Source: Anastatus disparis
Lineage: Eukaryota > Arthropoda > Insecta > Hymenoptera > Eupelmidae
Assembly (NCBI GenBank): GCA_017163975.1
Contig: JAFFSR010000136.1
Location: 13,389,501-13,453,500, forward strand
DNA: 64,000 nucleotides
Reading direction: 5' to 3'
Both the position numbers and the translations under genes were made by a program. The notes under the pieces were generated by a model, which saw only the letters and a program-made list of their open reading frames with translations, did no database searches and was not told where the DNA came from. Shown here piece by piece: positions 12,626 to 23,181 of this stretch (the first letter of the stretch is position 1; each line of letters opens with the position of its first letter).

Positions 12626-15033
12626 CAGTGGCGGATACAGCGGGGGGCGAAGGGGGCGATCGCCCCCCCCCCCCAACCGTATAAGTAGTACTCGAAAATT
12701 GAATCACCGAACCTAATTCATAATTATCAATCATATGTAATTTGTTAAATAAATAAAAATTATATGAAATATATTATTTCGATTGAAACGAACGTGCATG
12801 CCGTAATATAAATTTTGGCTCATGATTAAAAATATATTATTTTGAGTTAAATTTTAGGAGTAAGTAAAATAGAACTCTTCTTAAATATTTTCAATCGATT
12901 TCTCGCAATCATTTTGTTGTTTTCCATAATGAGAAAAAAAATGATTGCATGTAATTACGGAATCAATAATTCTAATGATCCGCATAAGAACTGAAAAGGT
13001 TATTTATAAGTGAATTTTCTAATAGTAATGTATGTCATAAATGTATATCTTAATTCTATCGTTGAATTAGAAATAATAAAATTTAAATTCATATCATTAA
13101 AATTTAAATGATTTAAAAATTAAATAATATAGAATATTAAATTCATTTAAACAATTCTCTTATTTTATTCGGAATATTTAAATTTAATACAACGTCATTG
13201 CTCAAAATTTTTGATTCTGAAGTGCAAATATAAAGGACATTTTCGCAGCTACCTGGTGTTTCATTCATTATAATGCTAATTACTTTTCAGCATTAATTTT
13301 TTAAATCGTTACATAATTAATTTAATCTTTTAAAGATAAATGTAGATATCATGGTTTCTACCGCGACTTCTGTGCAAAAACTAATAATCAAACTAGTCAA
13401 AGTAGTATATGCTTATCCTATATGATTTGACTGTGATTGTAATTATAACAGTAAAAATATCAAAACAAATGCAAGCAAACTGTACACTTTTTTTTCATGC
13501 GCAGTCTTCTATTCTCCGGAATAAATGTTAATTACAAAAAAATTTTGATTTCTTTTAATTTCATGATTTCTGTTAATTTCATTTGATATTTCTTATCATT
13601 TTAATGATTTCTACTCTAGTTGATTTTAAAATTGATTAATTTGATTTTGTAATAATACAGTGATTTCACTGGATTTCATGTGATTTAGAATCGATTACGG
13701 AGCAGGGTGGTCACTGATTTCAAAGAGTGAATAGCCCCTCGGCGTACACGCGTATTCCAAGCGTAGTGGGGCTTATATATGCTATATACAGCTTTGAGTC
13801 GTTGAAAACTGGAAAACTATAATGTCGATGTACAAGTTTCCACGGTGATATGAAATATTAAAAAAATCCTATATTAGTTCTAAAATATTATTTTGTGAAA
13901 AACAGTTAAAACAAATGTTACTGTTAATATTAGTCATAAACATATTATATATTCCTAATATTCTTACGATTGAATTTTAGTTGTTTTTTTTTCTAATTCC
14001 AAGAATTTCACGAAAAAAATGTGATAGATTCGCAAAGACTGATACTAAACATAGATTAGAATTTATAATATAAATCAATTTATATGTAAGGCTCATCTTT
14101 GAATTTTATTACAATTTAATTTATTGCATGTTTGTTACTATACAGTCTAAAAGAAGTTATCTTAAAATTATTCAGAAAAATTAAAATAGTTGATTATACA
14201 AATCATGACTTAATTTCTTTACTTCTATCCGTTCCTATACATTACAAGTATGCATGCTTTTTTTTAAAATATGCTTAAAGACGTTTTTTTAACTTCAAAG
14301 CGTAGAACCTCATCTAAGACCAAAAAACAATGATATTCTTCAATTTTTTTTTCATGGAAAGAATTAAATAAAAAATTCAGATTTTTTAACGCTTATAATA
14401 AGTGTTAAAGTAAAGAGAATGATTTTTTAAATATAAAATACTTTAAACTTGTTATAAAGCAACAATCTCGAAAAAAGGTGACCAATTGATCTGTACAAAA
14501 GGAGCCGTGAGAATCATCTAAAATCAAAACACCAACAATTTTTACATGATATATAATTTTAGAAATTGATTTTTTCATTTTTTTCGCTCTTTTAAGAACT
14601 ATAAAAAATGTAAATATCATTTACATTTAGGTATAACCATCAACAAAATTAAATCTACTTTTATATAAAAAATATAATCCATTCAGTAGTTTTTGAGATG
14701 TTGCAGATAAATTTTAAAAATACAGGTTTTTAGAAAACGCGATATAAAGATACGCTTTACCGCGTAAATTCAATACAAGTTGGACTGCTTTTTTATGTTA
14801 CATCTTTTTTATTAAATTATTTACAATTCAAACTATTTTAACACAATATATTTTACACATGATAAGCTATCGAGAATGCAATTTTCAGTATTGATCAGAT
14901 TTTATTGTTCTTCTTAATAATATTACTATGACTATTAATTCATATTCCTACCCATAAGACCTTTTTTTTTAGAAATCAGTATACCTTTTCCCGGTATCGC
15001 CCCCCCGAAGGGAGGTCCCTGGATCCGCCGCTG
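12626..15033. mobile_element. hAT-type DNA transposon, non-autonomous
   Basis: The 2,408-bp element is bounded by imperfect terminal inverted repeats: left CAGTGGCGGATACAG, right (complement) CAGCGGCGGATCCAG, each continuing into a C/G-rich run ending near GCGAT. It is flanked by an exact 8-bp duplication ATTTCTAC at 12618-12625 and 15034-15041. An 8-bp target duplication plus CAGNGG termini is diagnostic of the hAT superfamily. The interior is AT-rich and has no transposase-like frame; the only notable open frame (complement 14405-14620) has no recognisable domain. It therefore depended on a transposase made elsewhere. The intact duplication suggests a fairly recent insertion. Confidence 0.88.
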
Positions 15034-15402
15034 ATTTCTACAGCGTCAAATGCATAAGAGTGTTAATTAACAATTTGATAGCAATGTGAATCACCGACGA
15101 ATCATATTTTAAGATGAATACTTCTTTTTTTTTGTATAAGATGTTAATAAGAATTAAAAATAGTCGATTTATCTTGAATGTCTTGTAACATTACAATGAC
15201 TTTTGTAAATTTATTCCTTTATTCCCGATACAAAAATTACTTATCCGCGACAATATTCCAGACGATCTGTTTAAAATCAGTTTCTAGCATTACAAATTTA
15301 ACAGAACGTAAGAAAAATGTTTATCTGAACAAAAAATTCTTTTTCGAAAACAAGTATATTTTAAGAATAAATATCCAAAAGGATATTTATTATTAAACAA
15401 TT

Positions 15403-15632
15403 AAGTAAAGGACGTAGTTCCTGATCAGGACGTAATTTCTGATCATTATTTATTATAAATCATAATCTTTAAGATTTTAGTAGGAAAAACCTTTTTTTAA
15501 TTTATGAGGAAAAATAGATTGAGCGTAAAAAATGCTTAGTTTGTGTGAAAAAAAAATATACTTTTACTTTTTCACATATAAATATGTGATCAGAAATACC
15601 TCTTAGGTGATCAGAAATTACGTCCTTCATGG
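15403..15632 (-). mobile_element. ~230-bp MITE, copy A
   Basis: Short inverted-repeat element. Both ends carry the word AAGGACGTARTTYCTGATCA, and each end contains a second CTGATCA-type sub-repeat. The interior is AT-rich and matches the copy at 34578-34807 over its whole length, in the opposite orientation. The left end is degenerate (AGTAAAGG where copy B has CCGTAAAGG), so the TA target site is clear only at the right (15633-15634). No coding capacity. Confidence 0.8.
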
Positions 15633-16265
15633 TATTTAGAATTTTATTGAATTTTTCAAACAAAAAATCGCTATCTGTAAAAAAAAGTTCATAACTTGTG
15701 TCAATTTTTGCACATGCTATTAAAGTAAAGAACCTCGTAAATCGTGTGTGAATTATTGTCATATGAAAAACATATGATTTAAGGCATTCTTTCTGGCATG
15801 TTTCAATTTTAAGAATTAACGACATCGTGAACGTTTTTCTGTCAACTTTTACTGACAAAATATATTGAATGACGCAAAAATTTATTTCGTAATCTGTGGA
15901 CAAAAAAATTTGTTGATAGCTAATTTTATTAAACAATTATATTATTCGTAAATATGTATCGTTTGATTATCTTACCGAGTTGATTTTGCACAGCTCTAGT
16001 CCTATGAAAATTACAGACTTACAAAAAAAGTGTAAAATACAACGAAGAAAAAAAATAATAGTAATCAAATGAAAAATTATTGAAAGGTTATAACATGTTT
16101 CTATAAAAAAAAGATACGAATATTTCGACTTTTTTACTAGTTTATTTTATAAAAATATGACCTATTATTTGTATTATATATCATACAGTGGATAAGTCCA
16201 CTATGTTGATATAATACAAGTAAATACAATTAAGAGATAAATAAAATTTCAGCTTGGACAGCATA
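15633..16265. other. AT-rich spacer
   Basis: No gene is supportable. An open frame on the minus strand (15502-15936) runs through MITE copy A and this spacer and has random-looking composition. Confidence 0.5.
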
Positions 16266-16671
16266 CTATTCGATACAATACTTTTTAAAGAAATATTTCT
16301 GATATCGTTGTAGAACTTTTTTTTGTTTTAACTGATGTAGTTTATGTTTCACTCGCTGGGCTGGATCTAACATGCAATTTATTTCATAATTCATGTCCAA
16401 CGATTTCTCGAATGATAAATTGGCTGCTAATAATTCTAACTCAAGGAGCCGTCCAGATTCAGATAACTGATCTAGCTTAGATTGTAGCTCGAGCGTGTCT
16501 TCTTGTATTTTCTTGCATCTTAAATCGTTTTTTCGCATCATCGAGTGAATAAGAGCTACAGCTGGATGACTAAATGGTATCTGTGGATAAGTTAAAAAGC
16601 AACATATTTAATTTAACGTTTTGTTTAAGGTAATGTAATAGGGTATATGTTTAATACGTAGTTACCGACAT
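16266..16671 (-). CDS. Small coiled-coil protein, 106 aa, unknown
   Basis: I do not recognise the family. The second exon (complement 16266-16580) is preceded by a clear acceptor (TTATCCACAG). A tiny first exon at 16666-16671 (ATG TCG followed by GTAACT) joins it in frame, giving MSIPFSHPAVALIHSMM at the N-terminus. The protein is charged and helical: a heptad-like stretch at about 20-60 (LELQSKLDQL, LLELELLAANLSFEK) followed by a Lys/Gln-rich basic C-terminus (about 75-106) ending in YCIE. There is no membrane segment. Size and character fit a subunit of a cytoskeletal, kinetochore or ciliary complex, but that is inference. The exon-1 call is weak because it is only two codons. It lies at the edge of the transposon-rich field with no same-strand neighbour closer than BOLA3. 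Confidence 0.5.
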
Positions 16672-17152
16672 TGCAGTTTCTTGAATTTTTAATCTTTATT
16701 TAAAAATTTTTTGAAATATCTCTATATTATGTTTTTTATTAATTAGATTAGAACGCTGTAATAAAGAGATATTTTTAAAAAATTTGAATTAAGAATGAAA
16801 AATTTTAAAAACTGTAATGTCTGTATTTTACATCCCCATAAGATAAGTAATCGAGACTAATCTATTTAACACTTGTTTTATATTAATTAAAAATTTAATA
16901 AAATAAATTTTAGGAAGTTAGAACTGCAATTAAATAATGATTCAAGGAGACTCAATAGTCTCCCTATTTTTTAAACTGAAAGGATTTTTATAATACTTTG
17001 AAAAAATAATCTTTAAACTCTCATCTTTTTGTTGCAGGGTAAGCGATGAAAATTTAAAGAAATGAATGTATGAAATCATTTTTTTTATATACAGACTTTA
17101 TGTGGAAAACTCATAATTGGATTACAAATTTTATTGTGTTTCCATTACTCTA
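16672..17152. other. AT-rich spacer
   Basis: No gene or clear repeat is seen. It probably includes the 5' flank of the small coiled-coil gene. Confidence 0.45.
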
Positions 17153-17513
17153 TAGCTGGAATTTATAGACGAATCTCAATCTCGTGTAGTGAAGATTGTC
17201 AAATTCCAGGCTCAAATTTATAGTCGACACTCAATTTTCAAACATTATTTTGTCCTTTTTTTCTTATGGTAAAAGAGTAAGATAGAATGATATTTAAGCT
17301 TGAGTCTCAACTATAAATTCGAGCCCTAATTTCAATCTTGAAATTGCGCTTTCGCAGTTGTTAGTTCCAATAAACTTAAAATATTTTGATTATTTCATAA
17401 AGAATTAACTCAAGTGCAGCTAACGACTGCGCGAGCGCAATTTCGAGATCAAGATTGCAACTTGACAATCTTCAATGCTCAAGATTGGCATTCGTCTATG
17501 AATTCTAGCTTAC
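17153..17513. mobile_element. ~360-bp foldback/MITE
   Basis: The two ends are inverted copies over about 55 bases, sharing GAATTYATAGACGAAT, CAATCT and TGAAGATTGTCAA. A second, inner inverted pair is GAAATTGCGCTTTCGCAG (about 17339) and CTGCGCGAGCGCAATTTC (about 17427). The element can therefore fold into a nested hairpin. It is flanked by TA-containing sequence on both sides; the target duplication is not certain. No coding capacity. Confidence 0.7.
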
Positions 17514-17759
17514 AGTTTTTCTTAAGAAATTAGAAAGATATCGATTATTTAATGAGGATCGCGATGCAATCAAGAAGAAAGGAGGTAAGTGATAAAAAGA
17601 AGATGAGTGTAAAAGTTTAAAAATATTTGACCAATGAAGAATAGAGAAAGTAGTACATACCCACACAGCATGAAATATTGCAGTGAAACTTTCACTGAAA
17701 TATTGTGCTGAAATATTGTCACAAGATTGCAGCAATCTTGTCTTAACATTGCTAAGAGG

Positions 17760-19090
17760 TTTCATGAAACATTTCAGTGTGATATTGCTGCAAACTTGCT
17801 ACAAGGTTACAGAAAATAATTCAAGCAATATTGCAAGGAACCTTTTATGAAAGGTTGCAGCGAGGTTTCTGCAAGGTTTTATAAAACATTTCATGAAATA
17901 TTGCAAGAAAACTTTCATGACATGTTTCAACCAGGTTTCCAGCAAGATTTAGAAAACATTTCATAGAATATTGCAAGAAACCTTTCATGAAAGGTTGCAG
18001 CGAGATTTCTGAAAGATTTTAGAAATATTTCATGAAATATTGCAAGAAAACTTTCAAGAAAGGTTGCAGCGAGGTTTTCAGCACGATTTAGAAATTATTT
18101 CATGGAATATTGCAAGCAACCTTTCATGAAAGGTGGCAGCGAGGTTTCTACAAGATTTTAGAAATATTTCATGAAATATTGCTAGAAACCTTTCATGAAA
18201 GGTTGCAGCGAGGTTTCTGTAAGATTTTAGAAACATTTCATGAAATATTGCAAGAAAACTTTCACGAAAGGTTGCAGCGAAGTTTCTGCAAGATTTTAGA
18301 AACATTTCATGAAATATTGGACGAAAACTTTCACGACATCTTTCAGCGAGATTTTCAGAAAAATTTTGAAAACGTTTCATGGAATATTGCAAGGAACCTT
18401 TCATGGAAGGTTGCAGCAAGTTTTCTGCAAGATTTTAGAAATATTTCATGAAATATTGCAAGAAACCTTTTATGAAAGGTTGCAGCGCGGTTTCTGTAAG
18501 ACTTTAAAAACATTTCATGAAATATTGCAAGAAAACTTTTATTACATGTTTCAGCGGGATTTTCAGCAAGATTTAGACAACATTTTGATGGAATATTGCA
18601 TCGAACTTTCTATGAAAGATTGCAGCGAGCTTTCTGCAAGATTTTAGAAACATTTTATAAAATATTGCAAGAAACCTTTCACGAAAGGTTGCAGCGAGGT
18701 TTCTGCAAGATTCTAAAAACATTTCATGAAATATTGCAAGAAACCTTTCACGAAAGGTTTCAGCGAGTTTTCCAGCAAGATTTGGGGAACTTTTCATGGA
18801 ATATTGCAAGAAACCTTTCATGAAAGATTGCAGCGAGGTTCCTGCAAGATTTTAGAAACATTTTATGAAATATTGCAAGAAACCTTTCATGAAAGGTTTC
18901 AGTGAGGTTCCTAGCAAGATTTGGGGAACATTTTACGAAATATCGCAACAGACCTTTGATGAAAGGTTGCAGCAAGGTTCGTGCAAGATTTTAGTAACAT
19001 TTTACGAAATATTGCAAGATACCTTTTATGAAAGGTTTCAACGAGGTTTCCAGCAAAATTTGATGAATATTTTATGAAATATTACGAGGT
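17760..19090. repeat. ~69-bp satellite array inside the 17660 element
   Basis: About 19 diverged units follow one another at 69-70 base spacing. For example, the word ACATTTCATGAAATATTG recurs at 18233 and 18302, with a variant near 18372. Each unit contains a short palindrome (CCTTTCATGAAAGG) followed by TTGCAGCGAGGTTTCTGCAA. Many differences between neighbours show that the array is old or has evolved without tight homogenisation. Confidence 0.85.
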
Positions 19091-19346
19091 ATCTTTTGTT
19101 AATAGTTGCAGTAAGATTTCTGCAAGGTTTTTGACAAGATTTCTAAGATATCACAAAAAATATTGCTATGTACATTTCGCCAATGGTTATTATCATATTT
19201 TTGGCAATCTTTATAAAATATTCCAGAAAAGCGTTTCATAAAAAGTATCAGCAAAGTTTCATGAATAATTTCAAAATGAAATTGCAGCAAACCTTTCATA
19301 AACAGTTTCAGCAATTCTTCCGCAAGTTTTTATAAAAGATTCTAAG

Positions 19347-19723
19347 AGCAGTCCAGATTCGCTGTTCTTGCCTTATATTTAGTTTTCTGTTATTTACTCA
19401 AGTATTTATTGCTGTAGTTGTATTGTAAACAGGAAGTTGAGCGCAATAAGTATGCTATTATTATAAATATTTATGCGTAGGGTAAAAAAATCCATCGAAT
19501 TGTTATTGAAAAAAGTAAAGAACGCATAAATATTAGAAACAAAACCTTTTATTTCAATATTCTCTACTTTTCTCAAAAACGATGCTGAGGAATTTTTTCT
19601 TTTTGTGCACAAATATTGATAATAATACTATTGCGCTCAACTAGTAATTTATAGATAGAACGATTGATACTTGAGCAAATAAGAAAAACTTAATCACACA
19701 AGGATAGAAAATCCTGCCTACTA
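19347..19723. mobile_element. Nested foldback inside the satellite element
   Basis: This unrelated stretch interrupts the satellite. Its halves are inverted copies, sharing TTTACTCAAGTAT versus TTTGCTCAAGTAT, TTGAGCGCAATA on both sides, and ATTTATGCGT at the centre. It looks like a small TIR element that inserted into the larger one. Exact ends and target duplication are not clear. Confidence 0.6.
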
Positions 19724-19920
19724 GTAAATATTACTGCAGCAAGCTTTTGGCAAGATTTAAGAAATATTTTACAAAATATTGCAGGAAACCATACGGAAAG
19801 GTGTAAGCGTTGTTCGCGGCAAAATTTGGGAAAAATTTCATGAAATATTACGAGAAACCTTTCATGAAAGATTGCTGCAAGGTTTCTTGAAATGTTGCTG
19901 CGAGGTTTTCATAAATGGTT

Positions 19921-20340
19921 GCTGCGAGGTTTTTAGAAATATTTCAACCGGGTTCTAGCGCGGACATATAAATGTTGCTGCAATATCTCATAGAAGGTTG
20001 CTACGAGGTTTTCTGCAAGGTAACGGCGAGATTTTCTGAAAAATTGCTGTGTGGTTGCTTGAAATATTTTTGCTATTTTTCCCGCAAGATTCCTGTGAGG
20101 TTTCTTGAAATCTTTCTGTTACATTTCCTGAAAGATTGCTGCGAGGTTACCTGCAAGGTTGCGGCGAGGTGTTCTAAAAGATTGCTGCAAGGTTTCTTGA
20201 AATGTTTCTGTTACATTTCCTGAAATATTGCTGTGAGGTTTTCATGAAAGGTTGCTGCGAGGTTTTCTGAAAGATTGCTGCGAGGTTTTTAGAAATATTT
20301 CAACCGGGTTCTAGCGCGGACATATAAATGTTGCTGCAAT
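19921..20340. repeat. Perfect 64-bp direct repeat, 356 bp apart
   Basis: Positions 19921-19984 and 20277-20340 are identical, including the unusual words CAACCGGGTTCTAGCGCGG and CATATAAATGTTGCTGCAAT. The surrounding satellite units are much more diverged. This points to a later local duplication or gene-conversion event in the right arm of the element. Confidence 0.85.
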
Positions 20341-20474
20341 CTTTCATGAAAGGTTGCTGCAAAGTTTCGAAACTTTCATGAAACCTTGCAGCAACCTTGC
20401 AGCAATCTTTCATGCTGTGTGGGTACTGCGCATGCATGATTATGCCAAAACGCTTATAAGTACGTGTATAAGAC

Positions 20475-20545
20475 TTTCACATTTGCAAAAATTTTTACAC
20501 GTGTCTATTTTTTTTACATATGTAAAAAATTTTGTAAATGTGAAA
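20475..20545. repeat. Hairpin, 25-base arms
   Basis: Arms 20475-20499 and 20521-20545 are inverted copies with two mismatches (TTTCACATTTGCAAAA against TTTCACATTTACAAAA). The loop is about 21 bases. It sits just right of the satellite element; a transcript would form a stable stem. Confidence 0.65.
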
Positions 20546-20549
20546 AACT

Positions 20550-21110
20550 GTAAATATCTGTAAGAAAGGGTTAATAACTATAATTTACCCTGATTGCAAA
20601 TAAATATAAATAACTATAAATAAGTATAAATAATAATAAATTATTCACTAATTCTAAAATTTTGGAAAATGTGCGTAACTGTTAATAATAAATGTGTATA
20701 AATGTGAATAATTATAAATAACTATTAATAATTATGACTTTCAGTTAATAATTGTTATTTAGCGTTTATAATTATTATTAACTGTTATTAACTGTTTTTT
20801 ATTGTTATTAATTCTTATTAATGTCTTAATTCTGGTAGTTTATTACAGTTATCAACAGTTATTCACATTTTTATTCACAATTTCTCATAAAAATCATTTT
20901 CATATGGGTTTAACTAAATCTATTATTAATTTTAAAAAATAATATGATTATATACTAATTATAATACTAATTATTGAAAAATACGATTGTAAACAAAGTG
21001 CACGTTATCCAAAGAAATACAATATCATATCTAGCTTTTATACCACTCTAACCTCAAAATCATAACTTTAATATGATTATTCGGCTCTCGTGGTATAAAA
21101 TATATTATGA
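20550..21110. repeat. Low-complexity ATAA/TTAA stretch
   Basis: The stretch is simple sequence dominated by repeated TATAAATAA and AATAATTA/TTATTAACTG words, purine-biased at first and then the complementary type (about 20750-20830). No gene is visible. Confidence 0.5.
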
Positions 21111-21116
21111 AACTGA

Positions 21117-21178
21117 TGTGTAAAGGCTTTTTTACGAAACTCGTAAACTTCTCGTTTCGTAAATAAAGCCTTTACACA
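21117..21178. repeat. Strong hairpin, about 27-base arms
   Basis: TGTGTAAAGGCTTT...ACGAAACTCG is mirrored by CGTTTCGTAAATAAAGCC...ACACA around a loop of about 9 bases. Weaker similarity continues outward to about 21105 and 21190. Candidate tiny foldback element; a miRNA-like precursor is conceivable but unsupported. Confidence 0.65.
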
Positions 21179-21362
21179 CCCGTTTAATAATGTACTATTT
21201 CTCTATAAATATTATATCTAGCATCTTTCTCTGTCGCTCATATTACTTAACTGTATGCATAAAAATATAAACAAAGTGAGAATATGAGAGAAAATAAGAG
21301 GAAAAGGGAGAGAGAGAGTAAAGAATATATATGTATGAATATACTTTACCAGCAAAAACCAC

Positions 21363-21498
21363 TGTACACCCAACGTTAATTGATTCTTTCCGAATTTTTC
21401 AAAATGTTCCAATAGAAAGAAAGGAAACAACGGAATTGTCCAATGAAAGTTCAGGATTTCAAAACATTCGGAAAGAATCCATTAATGGTGGGTGTACA
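21363..21498. mobile_element. ~136-bp MITE
   Basis: The ends are inverted copies of about 35 bases: TGTACACCCAACGTTAATTG on the left, and the complement of the right end reads TGTACACCCACCATTAATGG. Both continue into GATTCTTTCCGAA. The terminal TGTACA/GTAC may include a TA target site. No coding capacity. Confidence 0.75.
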
Positions 21499-21923
21499 TA
21501 TCTACTTTAGCTAGCGTGTATATACAGGCATATATTTAAGCAGAGTAATATTAAGAGGAAACAAAAGAGAAATAAAGAGTAAAGAATATAAGTGTGTATA
21601 TTAGCAACAGCAATCCGTATCAATACAATGGTTTTTTTTCTTGAAATAATAATTATATTTAAGAAATAGTGCATTTATTGAAAATTTGTAATAATAGAAG
21701 TGTCACTAAAAAACCCAAAACATGATATAATCTTGGCCTATCGAGTTTCCTCGAAAGAAAAAAATTAATCAATTTTACAAAAAACATAATTGATGGATTA
21801 AGAATAATTTCTCACTTATAGTTACATTTAATTAAAAAAATAAAATTAAAATAAATATTATTAAGATATAAACTTCTCAAAAAGAACGCTAAACATTATT
21901 GTTGCTTCAGTGAAACACTTATA

Positions 21924-22759
21924 GGGGAAGGTGGGGCTAAATTCCAGACGTTTTTTTAAGAGAAGATTTCTTCTCCGGTAGTGAAATAATTGACTCTACC
22001 AAAGCATTAACACTAAGTTTAGACTTCAAACTGAATAAAAAAATTGGTCTAGACTCCTTATTATTCATTTAACATAACAATAGTTTGGATCGAAAAAAAA
22101 ATTGTTTTTTGGAAAGTAGCCCCATGTATGGGGCAACTTTTCATTTTGCATTGGGGCTATTTTCCGATTGTACTATTAAACTTGGAAAATACAATTAAAT
22201 TTTTTATTTAACGAATTTTTTTTAATTTTTGACTATATTATTAATCATTAATACATTAATAATCACAAAAATATAATATTAACATAATAATATTCGTATG
22301 AATATTAAATAAATTATTATTCATATAAAATGAATAAAAAAGCGATTTTCAAAAAAATCCCTATTAATTAACATTGTATTGGAAAGTTGCCCCAAATGAT
22401 TAAAAATCTTTGAACTGTCAGTACTAAGCTTAAACTTAACGTATCGGGTCATACTAAGTGTCAAAATTTTTGTTTTTTAATGTACTATAAACTTATTATT
22501 ACGTGACAAATCGTTTCGTTCACACAGAATTATGAGATGTATTTTTAGACAACCCAAAAGTTTTGGAAGGCGCTGCGAAAAAAAAGAAGTGGCTGTTACG
22601 AATTCAAATTATCAAGTAATCTACTAGAAGTTGTATAAAAAAGTTTGTTTTTATATATATTTTTAATCTATTTTACTGACCCCGGATAAAAATTGTCATG
22701 TGTGAGATTATTAAGCATTCTTAAAGTTACCCCATCTGGAAATTTGCCCCACTCTCCCC
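21924..22759. mobile_element. 836-bp TA-flanked MITE (GGGG termini)
   Basis: Terminal inverted repeats: left GGGGAAGGTGGGGCTAAATT, right (complement) GGGGAGAGTGGGGCAAATTT. They are flanked by TA on both sides (21922-21923 and 22760-22761). Extra GGGGCAA/TTGCCCC words occur inside (about 22120-22160 and 22385-22395). TA target sites point to a Tc1/mariner-like mobiliser, as inference. No transposase frame. Confidence 0.78.
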
Positions 22760-22971
22760 TAGAAATAGAAAATACTAAATAAAATCTAATACAGCATACC
22801 TCAGGCCTATTAGTATTATCATCCGACATTGTATTTAAAATTTCTGTTACGACAATGGCGTGAATGCAATGGCGAAACTATTAAAACTCTTTATGCTGGA
22901 CGTATACAAAGAAAAAAGATGTCGGTTATTGGATGCGTGCACTGAAAAAACTGTGGTAGGCTTGCTCTCTT

Positions 22972-23113
22972 AAAATAGTATATTACGACCCATGGCCAGA
23001 AAAGTAAGAAAGGTCTCAGATCACATGTAATTGTTGGCCGAGGCGAAGCCGAGGTAAACTAACATGTGATCTGAGGCTTTCTTATTTACTGGCCAAGGGT
23101 TGTATACTATTTT
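22972..23113. repeat. Large hairpin with GCCGAGGCGAAGCCGAGG loop
   Basis: The arms extend outward from the loop for about 60 bases. They share CTCAGATCACATGT, AAGAAAG and TGGCCAG, and the outer TAGTATA words. The loop word GAGGCGAAGCC is itself near-palindromic. It is probably the terminus of, or a complete, foldback element. The local composition is richer in G and C than its surroundings. Confidence 0.7.
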
Positions 23114-23127
23114 TCTGCTCGACGGCG

Positions 23128-23181
23128 CCGGAAAGCGGCAACTTTGTTTTGGGCAGCGGCCAGAAAGTTGCCGCTTTCCGG
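23128..23181. repeat. Perfect 18-bp inverted repeat
   Basis: CCGGAAAGCGGCAACTTT (23128-23145) and its exact complement (23164-23181) surround an 18-base loop. The arms are GC-rich and would form a very stable stem. It lies 15 bases right of the larger hairpin and left of the GC-richer island. Confidence 0.85.

Larger units (their letters stand above)
17660..20423. mobile_element. 2.76-kb inverted-repeat element filled with satellite
   Basis: The ends are inverted copies: left CCCACACAGCATGAAATATT, right (complement) CCCACACAGCATGAAAGATT. They are flanked by TA (17658-17659 and 20424-20425), which suggests a TA-targeting cut-and-paste element. Nearly all the interior is made of diverged tandem units whose sequence resembles the element's own ends, interrupted by a nested foldback at about 19347-19723. 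No transposase is visible. The open frames on both strands inside it (for example 18110-18451 plus and 18078-18419 minus) arise because the unit is about 69 bases long, 23 codons, and lacks stops. They read as 23-residue repeats such as FHEILQENFHERLQRGFCKI. I treat them as by-products, not genes. The superfamily is not assigned. Confidence 0.72.

Noticed and set aside
15502..15936. 144-codon minus-strand frame
   Set aside because: It runs through MITE copy A into spacer; the composition is random-looking.
18078..18975. Genes encoding 23-residue repeat proteins on both strands
   Set aside because: All frames are created by the stop-free 69-bp satellite unit; they overlap in several frames and both strands.
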